Shown piece after piece: positions 29,249-38,237 of a DNA stretch of 64,000 nt. Each line of letters opens with the position of its first letter. The stretch's first letter is position 1. Below the pieces are notes generated by a model that was given only the letters and a program-made list of their open reading frames with translations, was not told the origin of the DNA and did not search any database. The DNA lies in contig CAVPBN010000041.1 in the NCBI GenBank assembly GCA_963701815.1, positions 53,043-117,042 of the forward strand, read 5' to 3'. The translations under genes and the position numbers were made by a program. The stretch comes from AP-15 sp963701815 (GTDB lineage: Bacteria > Pseudomonadota > Alphaproteobacteria > ATCC43930 > CGMCC-115725).

Positions 29249-29266
29249 TACCGGATTGGTCCGCTA
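29249..29266 (-). promoter_or_regulatory. Candidate Rrf2-regulator operator upstream of suf operon
   Basis: TA-n-CGGA-nnnn-TCCG-n-TA is an interrupted palindrome 20 bp before the regulator start, overlapping a TATAG-like -10 sequence on the minus strand. IscR/Rrf2 proteins of alphaproteobacteria bind GC-flanked palindromes of this sort at their own promoters. The assignment is inference from position and symmetry. Confidence 0.42.
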
Positions 29267-29425
29267 TAAGTCGTCGTTGAAAATTCCGCGTCAAGCCCCG
29301 AACGGCACGCCGTGTCGGCGGATTGCCGCCCGGGCGGCGAATTTTCGGCCCGCTTGCTCCGATCGCAGACGCGTACCACTTGACCGTTGGCGTCAGACGA
29401 TCAACCGGGGAAGCCAGCCCAAATC

Positions 29426-30103
29426 ATGAAGCTGCTCGTCGTCGAAGACGACCGCGAAACCGCCTCTTATCTGGTCAAAGGCCTCGGCGAAAGCGGCTAT
29501 ACGGTCGATCGCGCCGGCGATGGCCGCGAGGGGCTGTTTCTGGCCAGCTCAGGCGGCTACGACGCGATGATCCTCGACCGCATGCTGCCGGGCATCGACG
29601 GGTTGTCGATGCTGGGGGCATTGCGTGCGGCCGAAATTCGCACCCCGGCGCTGATCCTGAGCGCGCTCGGCAGCGTCGACGATCGGGTCAAGGGCTTGCG
29701 CGCCGGCGGTGACGACTACCTCGTCAAGCCTTTCGCCTTCAGCGAGCTGCTGGCGCGCATCGAGGTATTGCTGCGCCGCGGGACGGGGCCGTCGGCGACG
29801 ACGATCTTGACGGTCGGGGATCTCGAACTCGACCTGTTGACCCGTTCGGTCAAACGCTGCGGCCGGACGATCGAGCTGCTGCCGCGGGAATTCCGGCTGC
29901 TCGAATATCTGATGCGCAATGCCGGCCATGTCGTCACCCGCACCATGCTGCTCGAACATGTTTGGGATTATCACTTCGACCCGCAGACCAATGTCGTCGA
30001 CGTCCATGTGAGCCGGCTGCGCCAAAAGATCGACAAGAACTTCGAACGGCCGCTGCTGCACACGGTGCGCGGCGCCGGCTATTCGCTGCGCCCGCAGGCG
30101 TAG
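29426..30103 (+). CDS. OmpR-family two-component response regulator
   Basis: A 225-residue response regulator. The receiver domain (residues 1-115) has the acidic pair in V-V-E-D-D, the phosphoacceptor Asp51 in M-I-L-D-R-M-L-P-G, and the conserved Lys in L-V-K-P-F. A winged-helix DNA-binding domain follows (L-P-R-E-F-R-L-L-E-Y-L, V-D-V-H-V-S-R-L-R-Q-K-I, H-T-V-R-G-A-G-Y). The start is the ATG at 29426, since an earlier in-frame start adds residues outside the domain. The cognate sensor kinase follows 22 bp later. The regulon and signal are unknown. Confidence 0.93.
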   Translation: MKLLVVEDDRETASYLVKGLGESGYTVDRAGDGREGLFLASSGGYDAMILDRMLPGIDGLSMLGALRAAEIRTPALILSALGSVDDRVKGLRAGGDDYLVKPFAFSELLARIEVLLRRGTGPSATTILTVGDLELDLLTRSVKRCGRTIELLPREFRLLEYLMRNAGHVVTRTMLLEHVWDYHFDPQTNVVDVHVSRLRQKIDKNFERPLLHTVRGAGYSLRPQA

Positions 30104-30124
30104 CCGCCGACGCCCGCGGTTGCC

Positions 30125-31585
30125 GTGGTCGCCGACAAGCTGCACCTCCCCGCGGCGAATTCCCGGCGTCTGGCGCGACAGCTGTTCGGCGCCGTGCGGC
30201 GGTTGGTGCGGACCCATGCCTTTCGCCTGGCCGCACTCTATTTCCTGATCTTCGCCGCATCGATCCTGAGCGTCCTGCTTTTTGTCTACTGGACGAGCGC
30301 CGACTTCGTCGAGCGCCAGACCGAAGCGACGCTCAACGCCGAGATTACCGGGCTGGCCGAGCAATACGCCGAGAGAGGGTTGAGCGGGCTGGTCCAGATC
30401 GTGGCGGCGCGCAGCGCCGGCGACCGCGGCGACATGATGCTGTACCTGGTCACCGATCGCGCCGGCGCGCCGCTGGCCGGCAACATCGCCGGCTGGCCGG
30501 CCGGCGCGCCGCCCCATTCGGGTTGGCTGTCCTTCACGATCGCGGCGCGCGACAAGGGCCGGGAAGAGACCCATCCGGCGCGCGGCACGATCTTTGTCAT
30601 CCCCGGCGGCTATCGGCTGCTGGTCGCCCGCGACATCAGCGATGCGGCCGCGTTCCGCAACCGGGTCAGGTCGACGCTGCTGTGGGCCGGGCTGGGGGCG
30701 CTCGGCATCGGCCTGCTCGGCGGTACGGCGATGAGCCGCAACCTGCTGCGCCGGGTCGAGCTGGTCAATCGGACGAGCGAGCGGGTCATGGCCGGCAATC
30801 TGTCGGACCGTGTCCCGCTCGATGGCACCAGCGACGAATTCGACCAGCTCGCGGCGAACCTCAATCGCATGCTCGATCAGATCGAACGGCTGATGACGGC
30901 GATGCGCGGCGTGACCGACGATGTCGCCCATGATCTGAAGACGCCGCTGGCGCGGCTGCGGGCCCGCCTCGAATTGGCGCTGATCGGGCCGGCCGACGCC
31001 TCGGGCCAAGCCGACGCGATCCGGACCGCGATCGACGAGGCCGACCGGCTGCTCGCGACCTTCAATGCGCTGCTCGGCATCGCCGAGGCCGAGGCGGGCG
31101 CCGCGCTCGACCGGATGGAAGCCGTGGACCTGGCCGAAATTGCGCGCGCCGCGGTCGAATTCTACGAGCCGGTCGCCGAAGAGCGCGGGTTCGTCCTCTT
31201 GCTTGCAGCCGAGCCCGCCGTCATGATCCGCGGCGATTGGCACCTGTTGTCTCAGGCGCTGGCCAACCTGATCGACAACGCGCTGAAATATGCCGGCGGC
31301 GGCGAGGTCCGAATAAGCGTGTCCCGCCGCAATGGCCGCGCCGTGCTAAGTGTGGTCGATCGCGGTCCCGGCATACCCGAAGCGGACCGCAAAGCGGTAT
31401 TCGATCGGTTTGTCCGTCTGGAACCCAGCCGCACCACTCCCGGCAACGGCTTGGGGCTGAGCCTCGTGCGGGCTGTCGCGCAACGCCACAATGCCGGCGT
31501 GACCCTCTCCGACAATCGCGCAGCAGGGCGCCCGGGGCACCCCGGACTTCGGGTCGAACTCGAATTTCCGGAGCGGGTGGGTTAA
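30125..31585 (+). CDS. Two-component sensor histidine kinase
   Basis: A 486-residue membrane kinase. Membrane segments lie at about 33-55 and 185-205, enclosing a periplasmic domain of about 130 residues. A HAMP domain follows (about 205-258), then the H-box D-V-A-H-D-L-K-T-P with His269, the N-box L-I-D-N-A-L-K-Y, and the G-boxes D-R-G-P-G-I-P and G-N-G-L-G-L-S-L. The start is a GTG. It is paired with the OmpR-type regulator upstream. The periplasmic domain has no motif that names the signal. Confidence 0.92.
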   Translation: MVADKLHLPAANSRRLARQLFGAVRRLVRTHAFRLAALYFLIFAASILSVLLFVYWTSADFVERQTEATLNAEITGLAEQYAERGLSGLVQIVAARSAGDRGDMMLYLVTDRAGAPLAGNIAGWPAGAPPHSGWLSFTIAARDKGREETHPARGTIFVIPGGYRLLVARDISDAAAFRNRVRSTLLWAGLGALGIGLLGGTAMSRNLLRRVELVNRTSERVMAGNLSDRVPLDGTSDEFDQLAANLNRMLDQIERLMTAMRGVTDDVAHDLKTPLARLRARLELALIGPADASGQADAIRTAIDEADRLLATFNALLGIAEAEAGAALDRMEAVDLAEIARAAVEFYEPVAEERGFVLLLAAEPAVMIRGDWHLLSQALANLIDNALKYAGGGEVRISVSRRNGRAVLSVVDRGPGIPEADRKAVFDRFVRLEPSRTTPGNGLGLSLVRAVAQRHNAGVTLSDNRAAGRPGHPGLRVELEFPERVG

Positions 31586-31606
31586 TCGTCCCGGCCCGGC
31601 GGCGCC

Positions 31607-31783
31607 TCAGCCGTCGCTCCGCCGCTCGCGATCATCGAGCCGCCTGGCGGTTTCCGCCATCAGTTGGCGAAATTCGTCCCGATCGAGACCTGCGCTGCGC
31701 AGAACGGGCAACATCATTACTTCGTCCGCCAGCAGATCGTCGAGTTTCGGCTCATCGCGGCTGCACCGGAGACGCCCGTCCAT
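31607..31783 (-). CDS. Small conserved-looking hypothetical protein
   Basis: A 58-residue protein, M-D-G-R-L-R-C-S-R-D-E-P at the start, then L-D-D-L-L-A-D-E-V-M-M-L-P-V-L-R-S-A-G-L-D-R-D-E-F-R-Q-L-M. GGAGGG lies at ideal distance from the ATG at 31783. The segment L-A-D followed by G-L/V-D-R-D-E-L/F is a pattern seen in many short alphaproteobacterial proteins of unknown function. The frame opens 39 bases further upstream but without a better ribosome site. Its 3' end faces the sensor kinase gene. Confidence 0.6.
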   Translation of the reverse strand: MDGRLRCSRDEPKLDDLLADEVMMLPVLRSAGLDRDEFRQLMAETARRLDDRERRSDG

Positions 31784-31923
31784 GATGTCCCTCCATACCT
31801 CTGAATTGGTATGCAGCATCAACGGAAAGCGTGACCGGATTATGTCTCAGGATCGGAATTTTCGCGGCAATCAATCATCCGGCCGCCGATATTGCCGCGA
31901 TGATGGAGGGCGGCGCCCAACTT

Positions 31924-32778
31924 TCAGCAGCCCGACGCCCTGAGATCGCCATAGCTCGCGAGGCTGATCCCGGTTTCGGCGATCCGACGCTCGACCGCCG
32001 GGCTCAGCAATGCCGCCAGCTCTTCAGGGTGGCGATAGCGCGGCATCGCCGCAACCAGGCGCGGCGACCGCTCGGCGGCCGGGTGAAAATACATCTCGCT
32101 GATCCCGTCGGGCAGATGCGGAACCAGCCGCAGCACCCGGTCTTCGACCATCGCCCCGCTCCAGGCGAGACCAAAGACATGGTCGTTGACCAACAAGCCG
32201 GCCCGCCGCAGCCGCAGCCGCAGTGCTCGCGTCCACGGGCCGTAGAGCGGCGCCCGGCGACGCTCGTCGGGGAACGCGAGGCGCAGCGCCGCGACCGGCT
32301 CCGCCGGAACGCGCACCGCATACATGCCGTAATCGCGGCCGATCTCGACGATCAGCCCCGCAACCGTCGGGTGCAGGTGCATGTGCTTATGGGCGTTGAC
32401 ATGGTCGAGCCCGAGGCCGGTCGCGCGGAACGCCTCGAACTGCGCCCTGATTTCTTTTGCCAGCTGCCGGCGAATTTGCGGCAGGAAGAAAAACCGAACA
32501 CCGGCGCGCGCCATGTTCCGATCGAATTTGCCGTCGGCGCCCACCAGCCCGCCGACATCGCCAGCCGGCAGGACCGGCCGGCCGTCCACCAGCACGAGGT
32601 GCAGCCCGACCCTCAATCCGGGAAGCAGCCGCGCCCGCGCTACCGCGTCTGCCGCCGCCGGGCCCGCGACCATCAGGCTCGCGGTCGACAGAATGCCGTG
32701 CCGGTGCGCCCTTTCGACGGCCTCGTTGACCGCGGGGTCGAGCCCGAAATCGTCGGCGCAGACGATCAGGCGTTTCAG
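31924..32778 (-). CDS. hpnK: HpnK, hopanoid biosynthesis-associated deacetylase
   Basis: A 284-residue YdjC/ChbG-like deacetylase. The metal-site motifs are C-A-D-D-F-G-L at residues 5-11 and V-N-A-H-K-H-M-H-L-H-P near 127. HpnK removes the N-acetyl group from glucosaminyl bacteriohopanetetrol made by HpnI. There is no ATG/GTG/TTG at the expected position. The frame begins L-K-R-L-I-V with CTG at 32778, where homologues have M-K-R-L. So it either uses a rare CTG start, overlapping the hpnJ stop (CTGA), or one base is mis-called. The frame is open into hpnJ only because hpnJ has a frameshift. Confidence 0.88.
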   Translation of the reverse strand: MKRLIVCADDFGLDPAVNEAVERAHRHGILSTASLMVAGPAAADAVARARLLPGLRVGLHLVLVDGRPVLPAGDVGGLVGADGKFDRNMARAGVRFFFLPQIRRQLAKEIRAQFEAFRATGLGLDHVNAHKHMHLHPTVAGLIVEIGRDYGMYAVRVPAEPVAALRLAFPDERRRAPLYGPWTRALRLRLRRAGLLVNDHVFGLAWSGAMVEDRVLRLVPHLPDGISEMYFHPAAERSPRLVAAMPRYRHPEELAALLSPAVERRIAETGISLASYGDLRASGC

Positions 32779-34203
32779 CCGGTCATCTCCCGGTGGCGCA
32801 GGAAGTGGAAAAACTCGACGCCCTCGCGCAGGCGGCGGCGCATCATCTGCGGGCTCCGGATCATCTCGGCGACGAGTGCGGCGATCTTCTTCCGCCGAAA
32901 GTAGAAGCGCTTGTAGAACATTTCGAGCGACTCGAAGATCTCGGTGTGCGACAGGTGCGGGTAGTGCAACGGCGCGATCTGCACGCCCGCGCTCGTCGGT
33001 CAGCTCGGCATGGCCGGCGTCGAGCCAGCCGTTTTCGACCGCCTGCCGATGGAGTTCGGTTCCGGGATAGGGTGCGGCGAGCGAAACCTGGATCGTGTGC
33101 GGGTTGATCTCGCCGGCAAAACGGATCGTCTCCTCGATCGTCTCTCTCGATTCGCCCGGAAGTCCCAGGATGAACGTGCCGTGGATCGTAATCCCGAGTT
33201 CGTGGCAATCCTTGGTGAAGCGGCGGGCGATGTCGATCCGCATTCCCTTTTTGATGTTGTTCAGGATCTGCTGGTTGCCCAATTCATAGCCGACCAGCAG
33301 CAGCCGCAACCCGTTGTCGCGCAAGATTTCGAGCGTCGCGCGCGGCACATTGGCCTTGGCGTTGCACGACCACGTCACCCCGAGCCGGCCGAGCTCGCGG
33401 GCGATCGCTTCGGCCCGCGGCCGGTCGTCGGTAAACGTGTCGTCGTCGAAAAAAAACTCCTGGACCTGCGGGAACCACTCCTTGGCGAGGCGAATCTCCT
33501 CGATGACGTGGCCGACGCTGCGGACCCGGTAGCGGTGTCCGCCGACTGTTTGCGGCCACAGGCAGAACGTGCATTTCGAGCGGCAGCCGCGACCGGTGTA
33601 GAGCGACACGTAAGGGTGTTTGAGGTAGCCGATGAAATAGTTTTCGATCCTCAGATCGCGCTTGTAGACTTCGGTGACGAACGGCAGCCGGTCCATGTCC
33701 TCGAGCACCGCGCGGTCGCGATTGTGAACGATCGAACCGCCGGCGCTGCGGTAGCTGAGCCCGTCGATCGCGTCGAGGGCGCGGCCCTCGGCCGCCTCCT
33801 TGATCGTGAAATCGAACTCCTCGCGAGCGACGAAGTCGAGCGCCGCCGACGCCCGCAGGCTGTCCTCGGGCTCGACCGCAACCTTGGCGCCGACGAGCCC
33901 GATCTTGAGCCGCGGATTGGCGTCCTTCAGCGCCTCGGCGACCTTGACGTCGGAGGCGAAGGACGGGGTCGAGGTATGCAGGACCGCAAGTTCGTAATCG
34001 CCGGCCAGCGGCAGCAGGTCGGCGAGTTTGAGCCGGGCCGGCGGTGCGTCGATCAGCCTGCTGCCCGGCACCAGCGCCGCCGGCTGGGCCAGCCAGGTCG
34101 GATACCAGAACGAGCGGATCTCCCGCTTGGCCTGATAACGCGAACCGGCGCCGCCATCGAAGCCGTCGAACGATGGCGGGTGCAGGAACAGGGTCTTCAT
34201 CAT
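32775..34203 (-). CDS. hpnJ: HpnJ, hopanoid radical SAM protein (one-base frameshift near the 3' end)
   Basis: A radical SAM enzyme of about 475 residues with a B12-binding-like N-terminal half. The cluster motif is G-R-G-C-R-S-K-C-T-F-C, preceded by the family start M-K-T-L-F-L-H-P-P-S-F-D-G. HpnJ is the ring-contracting enzyme of bacteriohopanetetrol cyclitol ether synthesis. Near 32990 an extra G (GGGCGT for GGCGT) shifts the frame. Removing it joins L-T-D-E-R-G to V-Q-I-A-P-L-H-Y-P-H-L, and the true C-terminus ends R-E-M-T-G at 32775. The start is at 34203; an ATG at 34221 overlapping the hpnI stop is an alternative. Probably a sequence error. Confidence 0.88.
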
Positions 34204-34217
34204 CGCGCCTTGCTCCG

Positions 34218-35357
34218 TCATGGCCCCTCGTCTCCGTCGACTGTCATCCGGCCGCTCGGCTCGACGCGGAAATGCTGGTCCCGCCAGATCACCGTCCGCC
34301 CGAAAAAGCTGGCAACGAAGACCGCGAAAGACAAGGCGTCGCGCGCCGGCAGCAGCCACAGCCGCCTGCCGGGAAGGCCGAGCGCGACGGCGATGGTTCG
34401 CGCCGAACCCCATCGCAGCAGCCACGAAATCGCCAGAAAGATGCAGGAGGTCAAGCCAAATCCGGCCGCCGCAGCGCCGAGTGCGGCGATCGTCGCCGGG
34501 TGCGCCAGCACCGATGCGGCGAAACCGACCGGGGCGACGGCGCGCACGGTGCGCGCCCAGCGCAGTTCGTGACGCCACAATCCGGCGAATGACGGCTCGG
34601 TCACCCGCGCCTCGACCAGATAGGGCGAGAGCGCCACCGTCAGACCCCGCGCCCGGACCAGATCACCGATCCGATGATCGTCGGCAAGCTCGTCCCGCAG
34701 CACGGCAAAGCCGCCGATCCGGTCGAGAGATTCGCGCCGGAGCGCGATCGTCGCGCCGAAGCAGCCATTGCCGATCCCGAGCGCATCCGCCAGCAATGCG
34801 CCGGGCAGAAAGCCGAAATTGATGTGGAGCGCGCCGAGCCGCGACCAGATGCCGCCGGTCGATTCGCCCTTGTACAGACAGGTGACGATGCCGATCCGCC
34901 GATCCCGCAAGGGCGCCGCGACCGCGCCCAGATAGCGCCTATCGACCCGCATGTCGCTGTCGGCCAGCACGAGAAGCTCGTGGCGCACCGCCGGCATCAT
35001 ATTTTCGAGGTTCGCGATTTTGCCGTTGCTGCCGGCGATGCGCGGATCGACGACCAGCGCGATGTCGCTCTGGGGCAGGTCGCCGATCAACGCGCGGGCC
35101 GCCGCCAGCGCACCGTCGTTCGGGTCGTTAACCCCCAGCACCATTTGCAAAACGGGATAATCCTGCTCAACAAACGAACGCAGATTCTCGTATAAACCGG
35201 GCTCGGCGCCGTGCAGCGGTTTCAGGATCGAGATCGCCGGCTTTTCTTCGGCGCTCGGCGAGGGCCGGCGGGAAAAGCGGATTGCAGCGGCGGCGGCGGC
35301 GATCAAATAGACCCATCCCGGCGCCAGCAGGATTGAAAAGACGAGCGCAGCGTTCAT
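34218..35357 (-). CDS. hpnI: HpnI, hopanoid glycosyltransferase
   Basis: A 379-residue membrane-anchored glycosyltransferase of the ceramide-glucosyltransferase-like group (GT21 type). It has one N-terminal membrane segment, the catalytic block I-S-I-L-K-P-L-H-G-A-E, L-V-L-A-D-S-D-M-R-V with the D-x-D, D-E-L-A-D-D-H and R-W-A-R-T-V-R, then hydrophobic segments near the C-terminus. HpnI adds N-acetylglucosamine to bacteriohopanetetrol. It is first of the hpnI-J-K run, with short stop/start overlaps. It is divergent from ispH across a 123-bp promoter region. Confidence 0.93.
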   Translation of the reverse strand: MNAALVFSILLAPGWVYLIAAAAAAIRFSRRPSPSAEEKPAISILKPLHGAEPGLYENLRSFVEQDYPVLQMVLGVNDPNDGALAAARALIGDLPQSDIALVVDPRIAGSNGKIANLENMMPAVRHELLVLADSDMRVDRRYLGAVAAPLRDRRIGIVTCLYKGESTGGIWSRLGALHINFGFLPGALLADALGIGNGCFGATIALRRESLDRIGGFAVLRDELADDHRIGDLVRARGLTVALSPYLVEARVTEPSFAGLWRHELRWARTVRAVAPVGFAASVLAHPATIAALGAAAAGFGLTSCIFLAISWLLRWGSARTIAVALGLPGRRLWLLPARDALSFAVFVASFFGRTVIWRDQHFRVEPSGRMTVDGDEGP

Positions 35358-35480
35358 CGACGACGGGCCGGGCGCCGGTACAATTGTTCCGCCAGCCGAT
35401 AACGGGATGTGGCAGGGATGGCGTTTTCGCCTATATCCATGCTGGCGCGGGCTCGGCCGGCGGATTGAAGAGAGGTGATC

Positions 35481-36413
35481 ATGCGGGTCGTGCTAGCCCA
35501 GCCGCGCGGATTTTGCGCCGGGGTCGAGCGGGCGATCGAGATCGTCGAGCGCGCGCTCGAAAAATACGGGCCGCCGATCTATGTCCGCCACGAAATCGTG
35601 CACAACCGCCACGTCGTCGATCGTCTGCGCGCCAAGGGAGCGCATTTCGTCGACGAAATCGACGAGGTGCCGGCCGGCAGCGTCACGATCTTCAGCGCGC
35701 ACGGTGTCGCCAGCACAATCGAAAGGCGGGCGATCGAGAGCGGGCTGCCGGTGATCGATGCGACCTGTCCGCTCGTCTCGAAAGTGCACAGCGAAGGCCA
35801 GCGTTACGCCAATCAGGGTCGGGAGATCGTCTTGATCGGTCATGCCGGGCATCCCGAGATCGTCGGCACGATGGGTCGGATCGACGGGCGCGTCCATCTG
35901 ATCTCGACCCCTGAGGAGGTCGCCGGCCTCGACGTCTCCGATCCCGAGAAGCTCGCCTTCATCACCCAGACGACGCTCAGCGTCGATGATACGCGTGCCG
36001 TCATCGAGGCGCTCAAGCTGCGTTTTCCGACGATCGTCGGCCCCGACACCAAGGATATCTGTTACGCGACGCAAAACCGCCAGCGCGCGGCGCGCGAACT
36101 CGCCAGGATCGTAGACGTCGTTCTCGTCGTCGGCGCGCCAAACAGCTCGAACTCGAACCGCCTGCGCGAGATCGCCGCCGAGAGCGGCGTGCCGAGCTAT
36201 CTGATCGAAGACGCGACCGCGCTCGATCGCAGCTGGCTCGAAGGCGCGGCGGCGGTCGGCATCACCGCCGGCGCGTCCGCTCCGGCCGAACTGGTCGAGC
36301 AGGTCATCGCCCGGTTGCGCGAGATCGCCGACATCGATCTGGCGGAACTTCCCGGCGTCACCGAAAATGTGCGCTTCCGAATGCCGCCGCAGCTCGCCGG
36401 CGGCGCCGGCTGA
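35481..36413 (+). CDS. ispH: 4-hydroxy-3-methylbut-2-enyl diphosphate reductase
   Basis: A 310-residue IspH (LytB), the last enzyme of the MEP isoprenoid pathway, which reduces HMBPP to IPP and DMAPP. The three cysteines that hold the 4Fe-4S cluster are Cys12 (G-F-C-A-G-V), Cys96 (A-T-C-P-L-V) and Cys194 (I-C-Y-A-T-Q-N-R). The start is the ATG at 35481, with GAGAGG upstream; the GTG two codons earlier is less likely. Its placement inside the hopanoid locus, directly before hpnH, ties precursor supply to hopanoid synthesis. Confidence 0.96.
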   Translation: MRVVLAQPRGFCAGVERAIEIVERALEKYGPPIYVRHEIVHNRHVVDRLRAKGAHFVDEIDEVPAGSVTIFSAHGVASTIERRAIESGLPVIDATCPLVSKVHSEGQRYANQGREIVLIGHAGHPEIVGTMGRIDGRVHLISTPEEVAGLDVSDPEKLAFITQTTLSVDDTRAVIEALKLRFPTIVGPDTKDICYATQNRQRAARELARIVDVVLVVGAPNSSNSNRLREIAAESGVPSYLIEDATALDRSWLEGAAAVGITAGASAPAELVEQVIARLREIADIDLAELPGVTENVRFRMPPQLAGGAG

Positions 36414-36449
36414 GACCGGCTCGACATCATTCATCTGCGAGGAGTAGCC

Positions 36450-37571
36450 GTGGCCATTCCGCTGCGTCAAACCATCCGGGTCGGGGCCTATGTCCTCGGC
36501 CGACACCTCCGCGGCGTCGAGCGCTACCCGTTGGTGCTGATGCTCGAACCGCTGTTTCGCTGCAACCTTGCCTGCGCCGGTTGCGGCAAGATCGACTATC
36601 CCGACGCGATCCTCAACCAGCGCCTCAGCGTCGAGGAATGCCTGGCCGCGGTCGATGAATGCGGCGCCCCGATCGTCGTGCTGGCCGGCGGCGAGCCGCT
36701 GTTGCATCGCGAGATCGACAAGATCGCCGAGGGCATCATCGCGCGGAAAAAATTCGTCTATCTGTGCACGAATGCGCTGCTGCTCGAAAAGAAGATCGAC
36801 CTGTTCCGGCCGAACCCGTATTTCGCCTGGACCGTGCATCTCGACGGCGACCGCCAGGATCACGACCGATCGGTCTGCCAGGACGGCGTTTACGACCGCG
36901 CGGTCGCCGCCCTCGCGGCCGCCAAGGCGCGAGGTTTTCGAGTCAACATCAACGCCACCCTGTTCGACACCGCCGAGCCGGAACGGATCGCCCGCTTTTT
37001 CGACGCGATCGGCGAGATCGGCATCGACGGGATCACCGTGTCTCCCGGCTACGCCTATGAGCGGGCGCCCGACCAGGAGCATTTTCTCAATCGCCGTCGC
37101 ACCAAGGAACTGTTCCGCGGCATCTTCGCGCGCCGCAGCCGCCGCTGGTCGTTCAACCAGTCGAGCCTGTTTCTCGATTTCCTCGCCGGCAACCAGTCGT
37201 ACCGCTGCACCCCCTGGGGCAATCCGACGCGCAATTTCTTCGGCTGGCAGCGGCCCTGCTATCTGCTCGGCGAGGGTTATGCCAAGAGCTTTCGCGAGCT
37301 GATGGAAGACACCGACTGGGACGCCTACGGCACCGGGAATTACGAAAAATGCGCCGATTGCATGGTCCACAGCGGCTATGAAGCGACTGCGGTCGTCGAT
37401 ACGGTCCGTCATCCGCTGAAGGCGGCGGCATTGGCGATCCGCGGCATCCGCACGACGGGCGAGATGGCGCCGGAAATCCCGCTCGACCGCCAGCGCCCGG
37501 CCGAATACGTCCGGTCGCGTCATGTCGAGGCGGCGATGGCGCGGCTAAAGGCCGGCGAGCATCTCGCGTAG
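36450..37571 (+). CDS. hpnH: HpnH, adenosylhopane synthase (radical SAM)
   Basis: A 373-residue radical SAM enzyme. The cluster motif F-R-C-N-L-A-C-A-G-C has Cys38, Cys42 and Cys45. The G-G-E-P-L motif follows near residue 80, and further cysteines lie in E-K-C-A-D-C near the C-terminus. HpnH adds 5'-deoxyadenosine to diploptene, the first step of side-chain extension. The start is a GTG at 36450 after GAGGAG. It follows ispH by 36 bp. Its last 27 bp overlap the 3' end of hpnG on the opposite strand. Confidence 0.95.
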   Translation: MAIPLRQTIRVGAYVLGRHLRGVERYPLVLMLEPLFRCNLACAGCGKIDYPDAILNQRLSVEECLAAVDECGAPIVVLAGGEPLLHREIDKIAEGIIARKKFVYLCTNALLLEKKIDLFRPNPYFAWTVHLDGDRQDHDRSVCQDGVYDRAVAALAAAKARGFRVNINATLFDTAEPERIARFFDAIGEIGIDGITVSPGYAYERAPDQEHFLNRRRTKELFRGIFARRSRRWSFNQSSLFLDFLAGNQSYRCTPWGNPTRNFFGWQRPCYLLGEGYAKSFRELMEDTDWDAYGTGNYEKCADCMVHSGYEATAVVDTVRHPLKAAALAIRGIRTTGEMAPEIPLDRQRPAEYVRSRHVEAAMARLKAGEHLA

Positions 37572-38198
37572 CGCCCGGGCGGGCCGCTCCAGCGCGGCCA
37601 GCGCCCGCCGCGTCTCGCAGGCGAGACCGAACAGCGCGCCGAGCTGCTGCGGTCGCCGCAGTCCTGCGCTGAAGACCCGCATCAGTCGAGGCGTTCCGTC
37701 GGACGACAGCGGGACCAGCGCCGCCGCGGGCAGATCCCGGCCGGCGGGGTCGGCGATGGTGCGCAGGACCACGAACGGCATGTCGGCGGCGGCGGCGAGA
37801 CGCGCAACGACGGCGCTTTCGAGATCGACGGCCAGGGCGCCGGTTTGGGTCCGGGCGCGATGCTTGTCGGCTCGGGTTGCGAGAATCGCCGAGGCGCCGA
37901 GCACCGGCCCTTCGACTGCGCCGATCGCGCCTGCCAGACGGGCCAGACGATCCCGCAAATCGTCCGACCCCGGCCAACACAGGGTTTCCGAAACTACTCT
38001 TCCGGACAGGACCACGTCGCCCGGTCGCAGTTGCGGCGCCAGGGCGCCGGCAATGCCGAAACTGATCAGCAGCGACGCCCGCGGCACGGCCCGCTCGACG
38101 AGTTCTGCGGTGCGGCCGGGATCGCCCGCGCCGACGACGACGGAAAACCCGGTCCGCCGCGCAATCCTCGCTTCGGCGGCGAGGCCGCACACGCACAA
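37545..38198 (-). CDS. hpnG: HpnG, hopanoid-associated nucleoside phosphorylase
   Basis: A 217-residue MTAP/PNP-like phosphorylase that removes adenine from adenosylhopane. It has L-I-S-F-G-I-A-G-A-L, G-D-V-V-L-S-G, V-D-L-E-S-A-V-V-A and R-T-I-A-D-P-A. The 5' end is uncertain. The frame as seen can start only at TTG (38198: L-C-V-C-G-L-A-A-E-A). In a neighbouring frame a TTG at 38241, overlapping the shc stop, leads to K-A-V-G-I-V, and G-I-V followed by C-G-L-A-A-E-A is the family N-terminus. A small insertion near 38190 would explain this. It is the last gene of the hpnA-C-D-E-shc-G run. Confidence 0.85.
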   Translation of the reverse strand: MCVCGLAAEARIARRTGFSVVVGAGDPGRTAELVERAVPRASLLISFGIAGALAPQLRPGDVVLSGRVVSETLCWPGSDDLRDRLARLAGAIGAVEGPVLGASAILATRADKHRARTQTGALAVDLESAVVARLAAAADMPFVVLRTIADPAGRDLPAAALVPLSSDGTPRLMRVFSAGLRRPQQLGALFGLACETRRALAALERPARALREMLAGL

Positions 38199-38237
38199 TC
38201 CCGACTGCCTTCGGTCGCCCGAACTCCGTAGCCGTCG

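Noticed and set aside
31924..34578. One continuous minus-strand frame covering hpnJ and hpnK, as if a fused bifunctional protein
   Set aside because: The region joining them is not protein-like, and the genuine HpnJ C-terminus lies in another frame ending at 32775. The fusion is produced by a single extra G in hpnJ.
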